Positions 1 through 5,588 of a stretch of DNA of 6,100 bases are shown here, one piece after another. The number at the start of each line of letters is the position of its first letter. The first letter of the stretch is position 1. The position numbers and the translations under genes are program-made. The notes beneath the pieces were generated by a model. The model was not told the origin of the DNA, ran no database searches, and saw only the letters and a list, made by a program, of their open reading frames with translations. This DNA comes from an uncultured Bdellovibrio sp. (GTDB taxonomy: Bacteria > Bdellovibrionota > Bdellovibrionia > Bdellovibrionales > Bdellovibrionaceae): the NCBI GenBank assembly GCA_946482355.1, contig CAMLRE010000144.1, forward strand, positions 1 through 6,100, in the 5' to 3' direction.

Positions 1-1
1 C

Positions 2-139
2 GGAACACTAAAAGCTTCGATTAGCCTTTGTGAAAAAGCCGGTTATAAAGTTTCTGATGTTTTAGTTTTAATTAATCTGACATTTTTGAATGAGATGAAA
101 TTCAAAAATGAACCGGTTAAATCTTTAATTCAATATTAG
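2..139 (+). CDS. apt: Adenine phosphoribosyltransferase, C-terminal end (5' part outside window)
   Basis: The + strand reads as an open frame from base 2 to a TAG at 137-139, giving 45 residues that begin GTLKASISLCEKAGYKVSD and end in SLIQY. This matches my recollection of the end of type I adenine phosphoribosyltransferases. The leading GT is the end of the PRPP-binding loop (DDLLATGGT). It is followed by the amphipathic helix, a hydrophobic strand (VLVLINLTFLN, compare the VELTSLKG region of human APRT) and a terminal SLxQY tail. The enzyme makes AMP from adenine and PRPP in cytoplasmic purine salvage. The catalytic loop and N-terminus lie outside the window. The gene ends 20 bases before the end of a convergent gene, with no obvious intrinsic terminator between them, so it looks functionally unrelated to the exported-protein genes that follow. 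Another phosphoribosyltransferase of the same fold is possible, but the terminal tail favours Apt. Confidence 0.75.
   Translation, partial: GTLKASISLCEKAGYKVSDVLVLINLTFLNEMKFKNEPVKSLIQY
81..110 (+). repeat. Perfect 11-bp inverted repeat (hairpin) inside the 3' end of apt
   Basis: CATTTTTGAAT at 81-91 is the exact reverse complement of ATTCAAAAATG at 100-110, with an 8-base loop between them. It lies within codons of the apt tail and ends 27 bases before the stop codon. The stem is A/T-rich and no T-run follows it, so it does not look like a standard intrinsic terminator. It could protect the 3' end of the apt mRNA, or it could be chance in A/T-rich coding DNA. Confidence 0.5.
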
Positions 140-159
140 TCAGCGCACTTTCTTCGCGA

Positions 160-1284
160 TTAGCCCCGACCAGGTTCTTTCCAGATTTCGATACATTCAA
201 AGTGTTCAAGTGGGCGATCGTTCACGAATGGAAAGACCTGCATGTAATCTTGGTATTGGCCCATTCCTGAAGTATAAAAGTTAATATTTTTCATCGCTGG
301 CGACCTAGCTTTAAAACGCGAGGGAAACATCACCGCTTCAGTGGCGATGCGTACAGCGTTTTTCCAGATATCAACTTCAGCTTGGCTTGCGCGTTTAGTT
401 TTCCAGAATGGTTTATTCACAGCGCGCGCCGGGCATAAACTGTGGTGAAGCGGGCCATTTACTTTTCCGCTGGCATAAACTTTCCAGACGTTAAATTTTT
501 CAGGTGTGGTCACGATCTGTGTCAGCGGCGGAAGGCTTGCGACTTTGCGTTTTACCTGTGACTTGGTCCATTCTTTAAAGCGTGATTTGTTATCAAAGCG
601 GTTCACCGCAACTAAAGCTGCTGCGATCGGGTACTGTAAACCTTTACGAAAACATTTACCCATTTCACCGTAAATCGTGCGCGCTAATGAATCGATATTT
701 ACTAAGTCTTCAGTGGTCATGGGCCTCATTTGTTCATTCACAAGAAGCGGAATTTTTTGTTTTTTCAAGCGACTTAAAACATACGCATCAAACACATTAT
801 CTGACGGTAATTTAGTAGGCATAACAGTTGGATCTTTCAGCGGGCATTCACCAACTAAATCATAAATTTGTGTCGCGGCTTTTAAAGTGTTCGGTGATTT
901 TTTTCCACCTTTACCCACAGCTGCTGGCATACGGCTGTTGCCATCATCAGAGTAAAAAGCTTCTAATCTTTTTTCGGTTAATAGATAAAGTGGAAGATAT
1001 CCTTCGCCATCTTTAAACTTTACGGGAACAAAAACTTCATTAGTTTTTGAATCATCAAAAGGATCTGTGGTTTGTGCCTGAAACTCAGTGCCTGTGATGA
1101 TGATTTCGGTTGAGCGATCCAATTTGAGATGGCCTTCACCGCATTGGCCGTTTTTACACCAATACACTGAAGCTTTATCGTCGCCTTCAAGAGTCGACAG
1201 ATAAACAGTTTTGCCTGCTTGGGCATGACTTAAAAAGGTAAATAAAAGACCCATGGAAAAGGTCGTTAATACATATCTTTTCAC
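160..1284 (-). CDS. Secreted SH3-like / SleB-type cell-wall hydrolase-like protein
   Basis: This minus-strand gene ends with TAA at 162-160. From the GTG at 1284-1282 it encodes 374 residues starting with a clean Sec signal peptide (MKRYVLTTFSMGLLFTFLSHAQA), cut about residue 23. An upstream GTG at 1329 would give 389 residues but has no Shine-Dalgarno sequence and an atypically long n-region. The 1284 start has AAAGG four bases upstream. Residues about 24-105 read like a small beta-barrel SH3-type domain (ending GYLPLYLL, 95-102). Residues about 195-370 resemble the SleB/CwlJ (Hydrolase_2) cell-wall hydrolase fold: LARTIYGEMGK (200-210) with candidate catalytic Glu207, then AALVAVNRF (222-230), and NFYTSG (335-340) near the C-terminus. 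The family's usual E-A-R-G-E context is altered to E-M-G-K-C. Six cysteines in the mature protein suggest periplasmic or extracellular disulfides. It is divergent from the PLD genes. Likely role: peptidoglycan cleavage, from motif recall only. Confidence 0.6.
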   Translation of the reverse strand: MKRYVLTTFSMGLLFTFLSHAQAGKTVYLSTLEGDDKASVYWCKNGQCGEGHLKLDRSTEIIITGTEFQAQTTDPFDDSKTNEVFVPVKFKDGEGYLPLYLLTEKRLEAFYSDDGNSRMPAAVGKGGKKSPNTLKAATQIYDLVGECPLKDPTVMPTKLPSDNVFDAYVLSRLKKQKIPLLVNEQMRPMTTEDLVNIDSLARTIYGEMGKCFRKGLQYPIAAALVAVNRFDNKSRFKEWTKSQVKRKVASLPPLTQIVTTPEKFNVWKVYASGKVNGPLHHSLCPARAVNKPFWKTKRASQAEVDIWKNAVRIATEAVMFPSRFKARSPAMKNINFYTSGMGQYQDYMQVFPFVNDRPLEHFECIEIWKEPGRG

Positions 1285-1288
1285 CAGA

Positions 1289-1293
1289 CCTTT
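1289..1293 (-). promoter_or_regulatory. Shine-Dalgarno-like AAAGG favouring the 1284 start
   Basis: On the minus strand AAAGG lies four bases before the GTG at 1284-1282. The alternative in-frame GTG at 1329 is preceded only by an A-rich tandem repeat with no purine-rich ribosome site. Together with the better-shaped signal peptide this decides the start call. Confidence 0.45.
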
Positions 1294-1329
1294 ATCGGTA
1301 AAACAGGTGGCGATTTTGACTTTTTTCAC

Positions 1330-1347
1330 GTGTTTTTTGTGTTTTTT
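1330..1347. repeat. Two perfect tandem copies of the 9-mer GTGTTTTTT
   Basis: GTGTTTTTT occurs at 1330-1338 and again at 1339-1347. Read on the minus strand this is an AAAAAACAC repeat immediately upstream of the 1329 GTG, so it lies in the leader or far N-terminal region of the wall-hydrolase-like gene. It could be a slippage-prone tract. Nothing else in the sequence assigns it a role. Confidence 0.5.
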
Positions 1348-1470
1348 GTCTCAGTCTAAAACAGAGCGAGTGCCAATTTGCGTAGAGGGTCTATTTCGTA
1401 TCCAGTTAAGCGCGCTCAAGAAACCTATATTTGGTTAGGGGTGGCATCTGGCATGCTTTAAACCCTTTAT
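1348..1470. other. Divergent intergenic region, no gene seen
   Basis: This stretch separates the minus-strand hydrolase-like gene from the + strand PLD gene and must hold promoters for both. The only element I can point to with a defined geometry is the sigma-54-like site at 1442-1457. A TATATT hexamer at 1426-1431 could act as a -10 box for the + strand but lacks a convincing -35. I found no credible sigma-70 pair for the minus-strand gene. Confidence 0.5.
1442..1457 (+). promoter_or_regulatory. Sigma-54-like -24/-12 promoter element (alternatively an extended -10)
   Basis: TGGCATCTGGCATGCT has the invariant GG (1443-1444) and GC (1455-1456) of sigma-54 promoters at the exact 10-base separation, and it matches TGGCAc-N5-tTGCW at most positions. 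Predicted transcription would begin near 1468, only about three bases before the ATG at 1471. A rival reading is an extended -10 (TG at 1454-1455, TTTAAA at 1457-1462) for the housekeeping sigma factor, which would also start close to the ATG. No enhancer site for a sigma-54 activator was identified. Confidence 0.35.
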
Positions 1471-3426
1471 ATGAAAAACCTTAAAAACAAACTAAATATC
1501 GGTTTAGCATGTCTCGCTTTAACACAATTGATCGCCCAGCCTGTAATGGCGCGACCAGCTTTTTTAGCCGAGATTAAAGCTGAAGATCACCGTGTTGAAG
1601 TGACTAAAGCGGCGATTAAAAAATCATTACCGAAGGTTTCAGCTGATAAGCTTGAAAGAATCGCGTCGTATTTAGTTTCGATTGGTTTAACACCGGATAA
1701 GTCTAATTTTAAATTTCAGCTGACTCGTTTATTAAATTCATCGACTCAGTTTTTATTCTGTGACGATGTTGAAGACTGGTCATGTTTAGAAGCTAAAGCC
1801 ACAGTTGAACCTAAATCTAAAATGCGCCAAGAGGTTTACCCTAACTTAGGAACTGCGGTTCCTGCCGGGGAATCATTGGAGCTTGAGTATTTTTTCACAA
1901 ATGGTTGGTATGATAACTTTGTTAATAAACGTGAAACTTTCGTTATTCCAGAAACAACAGTTGCTAAAATCTTAGCTGAAAAAATCAGAACTGAAGGCGA
2001 AAAGAAAATGTTTTTAGCCTTATACGGTATTGATGATATTCAAGATACAATGGCTTCAGTTTTTAATGCCATTGCTGACCGGGTAAAAGCCGGTGTCGCT
2101 ACTTACGCCGTGTTAGATGTGTCTGATGAGGCTCAGGCTAATTCATTTCCGCGTGATTATAATATGACGAAGTTACCAGATGGTAAATACGCATTAGGTA
2201 ATAAAAAAGTCGAATTAGATTATTCGTATATTAACCCAGCAGATAAAGATAACGCTGCTTTTTTACCCCCAAGCTGGGCTAAACAGTACTTAACAGATGT
2301 GGCTGAGTTAGCTAAATCAATGAAGCAATTTGATTTACGTAAATACTTACAAAAAGAAATGTTTATTAAGCCACCGGCAACGACAAAAATTTACGATTTA
2401 CAAGTAGCTGATTTAACGTGGATTGGTCTTTATAAAGATTTATCAAATTACGAAGAATCTTTATCGCGTACACCATTTCAATATGCTAACAGTTTACAAG
2501 TTTTACGCCTGCTTAACTCGACAGTAAAAACAAATGAACAAGCGCGTGCGCGTATCGAATACCCATTTACGGGTATCATGCATAATAAATTTGTCGTGTT
2601 TGAGAAAAATGACGGTTCACGTTCTGTTTGGTCAGGTACGACAAACGTAGCCCGCACTTGCATGGGTGATGAATCAAATTCAAACTTAGCAATTTTAATT
2701 AAAAATAGCGCTATTGCGAACGCTTTCTTAGCTGAATTTACAGAAATGCATCAAGGCGAAAACAGCAGTGCTTCAAAACCAAAAACGTTATTAACGGGTG
2801 CGTTTCATGATAAAAAGCGTCCGAACACACAACGTTATTTTACATTTACTGACGGCACTGAAGCACGTGTTCACTTTTCTCCGACAGATGATGGTGAGCA
2901 CCGTGTATTATTGCCGATGGTTTATTCTGCTAAAAAAGGTGATTTATTAAGAATTTCAATGTTCGGAGGCGGCGGTTTTGAAATGGTTCGCGCGATGCAA
3001 GCTGCTGTTGCCCGCGGTGTAAATATCCGTATTGTGTTTGATAACTTAACGGGTTCAGGTATGAATTCTTGGTGGAGAGCCAAAGATGCAAACTTACTTC
3101 AGGAAAATCCGTACGTAAAAAACCCAACGGGTTCAGTTGAAGTTAGAAAAAATAACTGGAATGGTTTAAATCACCACAAATCAGCGACTTTATCCCGCTT
3201 ACAAAAAGACGGAACTTATAAAACAGAATTAATTATCATCGGTTCACAAAACTGGTCACAAACCGGTAACGACATCAACGATGAAAATATGGTAACCATC
3301 AGAAATAAGAAAAAAGAATTAGATGTGATGAAAGCTTTTAACAAAGAATTCGATGAAAAAATGTGGCCGTCATCTTCATTAGTTGGCCAAGATAAAATCG
3401 CTGACGGCGCCGGTGCAGAAGACTAA
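1471..3426 (+). CDS. Secreted phospholipase D-superfamily protein with two variant HKD motifs
   Basis: This gene encodes 651 residues with a Sec signal peptide (residues 1-27, ending QPVMA) and no lipobox, so the protein is probably periplasmic or released. It has the two-domain PLD layout. The first motif is H371-N-K373 with Glu378 at the usual Asp position, then SGTTN (388-392). The second is H568-H-K570 with Ser575 at the Asp position, then GSQNWS (591-596) and the NDEN element (603-606). The second domain also has HFSP (468-471) and a classic helix-strand RGVNIRIVFDN (515-525). PLD-superfamily enzymes use two HxK histidines to cleave phosphodiesters in lipids or nucleic acids; the substrate here is not evident. 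About 150 residues lie between the first domain's TYAVLDVS strand (211-218) and H371, implying a large insertion. No Shine-Dalgarno sequence precedes the ATG, and an in-frame stop at 1459-1461 excludes an earlier start. Mature cysteines: C97, C105 and C397. Superfamily call firm, function open. Confidence 0.85.
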   Translation: MKNLKNKLNIGLACLALTQLIAQPVMARPAFLAEIKAEDHRVEVTKAAIKKSLPKVSADKLERIASYLVSIGLTPDKSNFKFQLTRLLNSSTQFLFCDDVEDWSCLEAKATVEPKSKMRQEVYPNLGTAVPAGESLELEYFFTNGWYDNFVNKRETFVIPETTVAKILAEKIRTEGEKKMFLALYGIDDIQDTMASVFNAIADRVKAGVATYAVLDVSDEAQANSFPRDYNMTKLPDGKYALGNKKVELDYSYINPADKDNAAFLPPSWAKQYLTDVAELAKSMKQFDLRKYLQKEMFIKPPATTKIYDLQVADLTWIGLYKDLSNYEESLSRTPFQYANSLQVLRLLNSTVKTNEQARARIEYPFTGIMHNKFVVFEKNDGSRSVWSGTTNVARTCMGDESNSNLAILIKNSAIANAFLAEFTEMHQGENSSASKPKTLLTGAFHDKKRPNTQRYFTFTDGTEARVHFSPTDDGEHRVLLPMVYSAKKGDLLRISMFGGGGFEMVRAMQAAVARGVNIRIVFDNLTGSGMNSWWRAKDANLLQENPYVKNPTGSVEVRKNNWNGLNHHKSATLSRLQKDGTYKTELIIIGSQNWSQTGNDINDENMVTIRNKKKELDVMKAFNKEFDEKMWPSSSLVGQDKIADGAGAED

Positions 3427-3442
3427 AATTCTTGAAGACACA

Positions 3443-3478
3443 CTTAACACAGGCTGGACCATTATCCAGCTTGTTAAG
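3443..3478 (+). repeat. Two-part hairpin after the first PLD gene
   Basis: CTTAACA (3443-3449) pairs perfectly with TGTTAAG (3472-3478). Inside, GCTGGA (3453-3458) pairs perfectly with TCCAGC (3465-3470) around a 6-base loop, with CAG opposite T as an internal bulge. It starts 16 bases after the stop codon at 3426. No T-run follows, so it is not a standard terminator. It may be a 3'-end stabilising structure or part of a regulated leader. Confidence 0.55.
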
Positions 3479-3489
3479 ATTGTGAAAAG

Positions 3490-3522
3490 AGAGCAAGACG
3501 TTCGTCTTAACATGTAAGCTCT
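3490..3522 (+). repeat. Inverted repeat competing with the terminator stem
   Basis: AAGAC (3495-3499) and GTCTT (3504-3508) form a small hairpin with a 4-base loop. Around it, AGAGC (3490-3494) is the exact complement of GCTCT (3518-3522). That same GCTCT is the left arm of the terminator-like stem at 3518-3533, so the two pairings exclude each other, as in an attenuator. The arms are short and the regulatory reading is inference. Confidence 0.35.
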
Positions 3523-3545
3523 GGAAGTGGAGCACTTTTTTATTT
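3518..3545 (+). terminator. Probable intrinsic terminator between the two PLD genes
   Basis: GCTCT (3518-3522) pairs with GGAGC (3529-3533, one G-T wobble) around a 6-base loop and is followed by AC, six Ts, A and TTT (3534-3545). An alternative stem using AAGTG and CACTT (3525-3529 and 3533-3537, 3-base loop) leads into the same T-run. The stem is short, so termination may be partial. It would separate the first PLD gene from the downstream operon. Confidence 0.55.
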
Positions 3546-3571
3546 CATTTTAAAAAAACATATTCTCCTTT

Positions 3572-3584
3572 ACTCTGAAAGAGT
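3572..3584. repeat. Small inverted repeat ACTCT-GAA-AGAGT upstream of the lipoprotein PLD gene
   Basis: ACTCT (3572-3576) and AGAGT (3580-3584) are perfect complements around GAA, placed 26 bases before the ATG at 3611 and just upstream of the ribosome site. It might be a short operator or leader hairpin. Five base pairs is within chance expectation, and no regulator can be named. Confidence 0.25.
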
Positions 3585-3598
3585 CTGTTTTAACAGCG

Positions 3599-3604
3599 AA
3601 GGAG
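3599..3604 (+). promoter_or_regulatory. Strong Shine-Dalgarno AAGGAG for the lipoprotein PLD gene
   Basis: AAGGAG is followed by a 6-base spacer and the ATG at 3611. This near-ideal site contrasts with the complete absence of one in front of the first PLD gene, which suggests the two are translated differently. No convincing -35/-10 pair was found upstream; CATATT at 3559-3564 is only a weak -10 candidate. Confidence 0.8.
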
Positions 3605-3610
3605 ACTGCT

Positions 3611-5095
3611 ATGTTTTCATGGAAGAAAGCGGTGATGGCTATCTGTTTGGCTTCGGTATTTTCTTGTCAAACTTTTACCTCATCAGATCGCAATGTTGCG
3701 CAGGAGCAACCTGAAGAAAATCAAGAAGTTAAATACTTCGATCGCCTGCAAGATTACAAACCCTATAAATACGAAGTTTTATTCACTGACCCAGAGTGCG
3801 GCGTTTACACGTACACACAAGATGTAAAAAGCGTAAGTGGCAAAACATTAAAGCAAAAACCTGAAAACGTATATTGCAAAAACAAATACGATTTACGCCG
3901 TTCGGGTGACCGTCCGCAGTCTCCGCAGTACCGTTTAGTTGAGTGGATCAATCAACCCAACGTTAAAGAAATTTTCTTCACCTATCTTTCGTTCAGAAAT
4001 AAAGCCGTTACAAAAGCTTTATGTGAGCGCGCTAAAAACGGAGTTAAAATCCGTTTCGTAATGAGCAGCACAGAAGACACAACTGTTGCTCAAGAGTTAG
4101 TGGCTTGTTCTCCTGAAAATGTAGAAATGAAAACTCGTGGTATGGAAGGCGATTTAGGATTTGCACATAACAAATTCTTCATCATCAATCCAAACTCTAA
4201 ATACGAATTTAAAGTTGTTTTTTCGTCAGGTAACATGACTTCTGGTCCGGTGATCCATCACGAAAACTGGAACTTCATTACAACAAATGCTAATTCACAA
4301 TTTGCCCAGTCTCACATTTGTGCGATGAAAGCTGAATGGGATGAAGTTTCTGGCCGTTCGCGCGCTGAATACATCAAATCAATCAGAAACTGCCGCCAAG
4401 CTATCAAGGCTCCAGAAGAAAAAGACATTAAAGTTTTCTTCGTGCCAGGTGAAGGTGAACCAGAGCCAGGTGTGAAAAAGAAAACAGCTGTTGATTACAT
4501 GTTATACGGTGATGAACAAGCGGGTACTCCAGGTATTACAAATGCAAAAAGAATCTGGTTAGCCTGCCACAGATTTTTCTACTCAAAAATGATCAACGGT
4601 TTATCTAAACGTATGAACTCTGCAAATCCGAAGTATCGCCCAGATATGAGAATCGTTTGTGATGACGATACTTACTACAAAGCGGTAGATCCTGAGTATC
4701 AAATCGGCGATACAATGCCACAAGAATACTTCAACATGCAAAAGTTAGAAGCTAAAGGGGCTCAATTAAAATTTATGGAAACAAATGGTGAAGAACACCA
4801 ATTACACCATAGCAAATATTTAATTTTTGCTGATAAAAACTCAAAAGGTAATAATCCAAAAGATTTCACAGCGGTATTTACGGGTTCAGCTAATCTAACA
4901 GGCGCTGGTTTTAACAAAAACTGGGAAAATTCTTACTACGTAACTATTCCTGAGGTGGTTCAAAGATTTGCTGACCACTACGTTTATACTTGGGAAAAAC
5001 TGGCAACAGCGATTCCTGATCTGCCTGCTAAAGGCACTGTGGGTGAATATTTAATTGATCAACCTATTATTAAGAAAAACGGAGAAGAACAATAA
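3611..5095 (+). CDS. Phospholipase D-superfamily lipoprotein with two variant HKD motifs
   Basis: This gene encodes 494 residues. The N-terminus MFSWKKAVMAICLASVFSC ends in a lipobox-like VFSC, so Cys19 is the likely lipid anchor; Gln at +2 fits outer-membrane sorting. Two PLD domains follow. The first has a strand VKIRFVMSS (145-153), H186-N-K188 with Asn193 at the usual Asp position, FSSGN (204-208), and then HHENWNF (216-222). The second has MRIVCDD (346-352), H400-S-K402 with Ala407 at the Asp position (Asp408 is one residue late), GSANLTGAG (425-433), and NWENSYYV (437-444). Two HxK histidines imply the usual covalent phosphohistidine phosphodiesterase chemistry; the substrate cannot be read from the sequence. 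Eight cysteines in the chain after Cys19 suggest disulfides outside the cytoplasm. A strong ribosome site precedes the ATG. The stop codon overlaps the next gene's start (TAATG), indicating an operon. It has the same domain plan as the upstream PLD protein but looks only distantly related. Confidence 0.88.
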   Translation: MFSWKKAVMAICLASVFSCQTFTSSDRNVAQEQPEENQEVKYFDRLQDYKPYKYEVLFTDPECGVYTYTQDVKSVSGKTLKQKPENVYCKNKYDLRRSGDRPQSPQYRLVEWINQPNVKEIFFTYLSFRNKAVTKALCERAKNGVKIRFVMSSTEDTTVAQELVACSPENVEMKTRGMEGDLGFAHNKFFIINPNSKYEFKVVFSSGNMTSGPVIHHENWNFITTNANSQFAQSHICAMKAEWDEVSGRSRAEYIKSIRNCRQAIKAPEEKDIKVFFVPGEGEPEPGVKKKTAVDYMLYGDEQAGTPGITNAKRIWLACHRFFYSKMINGLSKRMNSANPKYRPDMRIVCDDDTYYKAVDPEYQIGDTMPQEYFNMQKLEAKGAQLKFMETNGEEHQLHHSKYLIFADKNSKGNNPKDFTAVFTGSANLTGAGFNKNWENSYYVTIPEVVQRFADHYVYTWEKLATAIPDLPAKGTVGEYLIDQPIIKKNGEEQ

Positions 5096-5577
5096 TGAAA
5101 AAGATTTACGTTATTGCGGCAATTGCCTTGCTTGCGTCATGCAGTCATAATCCGGTAGCGGATACAAATCCTGCATTTGATCGTTCGCCTTCAAGCACGC
5201 GCACGCAAGAAGTTATGAGCTGTGGATTATTAGGTTCAACAGAAACAGCAAGAAACGCTGTAGATGTTAACTTAGAAGAAAAAATTGATGATCGTTTATA
5301 CTCACTTCAAATCGATTGTAACAAAGACAAAGTTGTCGATTTAGAAAAAGAACAATTAATCGTAGGTGTTCCTATGAGCCAAGTAACTCCTTCACAAAAA
5401 GGTTGGATTACTCGTTGGCGCAAAATTGCGATTAAAAACCAGAAGAACCAATCTGCAAGACCTTATGTTTGCATGAAGTATTCGGCATGGTATGACCCTT
5501 GTACTGCAGGTAAAAATGCATACGGTGTTGCACCTCAATTTTCTGGCAAAATCAATTTCGGTAAGAAAGTTAAATAG
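5095..5577 (+). CDS. Small lipoprotein with EF-hand-like loop, family not recognised
   Basis: This gene encodes 160 residues. MKKIYVIAAIALLASC has a textbook lipobox (LASC, Cys16), so the product is a lipoprotein; Ser17 at +2 does not suggest inner-membrane retention. Mature cysteines at 43, 75, 126 and 136 could form two disulfides. Residues 74-85 (DCNKDKVVDLEK) have acidic or Asn side chains at loop positions 1, 3, 5 and 9 and a hydrophobic at 8, as in extracellular EF-hand or dockerin-type calcium loops, but Lys instead of Glu/Asp at position 12 (Glu86 is one residue later). The C-terminal third is basic (many Lys/Arg). The ATG overlaps the PLD lipoprotein's stop by one base, and GGAG sits 10 bases upstream inside that gene, so translational coupling is likely. 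I do not recognise the family. A role as partner or anchor of the PLD lipoprotein is inferred only from the overlap. Confidence 0.8.
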   Translation: MKKIYVIAAIALLASCSHNPVADTNPAFDRSPSSTRTQEVMSCGLLGSTETARNAVDVNLEEKIDDRLYSLQIDCNKDKVVDLEKEQLIVGVPMSQVTPSQKGWITRWRKIAIKNQKNQSARPYVCMKYSAWYDPCTAGKNAYGVAPQFSGKINFGKKVK

Positions 5578-5580
5578 GGA
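5576..5580 (+). promoter_or_regulatory. Shine-Dalgarno AGGGA overlapping the preceding stop codon
   Basis: AGGGA shares its first two bases with the TAG stop (5575-5577) and stands 8 bases before the ATG at 5589. This supports both the start choice and coupling of the last gene to the lipoprotein gene. Confidence 0.6.
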
Positions 5581-5588
5581 ACTACCAG

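Noticed and set aside
582..1016. Several short + strand open frames inside the minus-strand hydrolase-like gene
   Set aside because: They lie wholly antisense to a gene with signal peptide and domain-like sequence, and their translations show no recognisable motif.
1327..1332. CACGTG palindrome at the hydrolase-like gene's upstream start
   Set aside because: A six-base palindrome alone is not evidence of an operator.
1361..1376. Minus-strand TTGGCAC resembling a sigma-54 -24 box for the hydrolase-like gene
   Set aside because: The matching -12 position reads GT rather than the required GC, so the element is incomplete.
2478..3127. Minus-strand open frames inside the first PLD gene
   Set aside because: They overlap the HxK and GSxN coding segments of a clear PLD gene and look like shadow frames.
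3443..3478. The large two-part hairpin read as an intrinsic terminator
   Set aside because: It is followed by ATTGTGAAAAG with no T-run; the better terminator candidate is at 3518-3545.
3512..3517. ATG-TAA start-stop minimal frame inside the intergenic hairpin region
   Set aside because: No Shine-Dalgarno sequence precedes it, and a six-base match is expected by chance in this composition.
3338..3535. Minus-strand open frame across the end of the first PLD gene and the intergenic hairpins
   Set aside because: It has no ribosome site or recognisable product, and it runs through the terminator-like inverted repeats.
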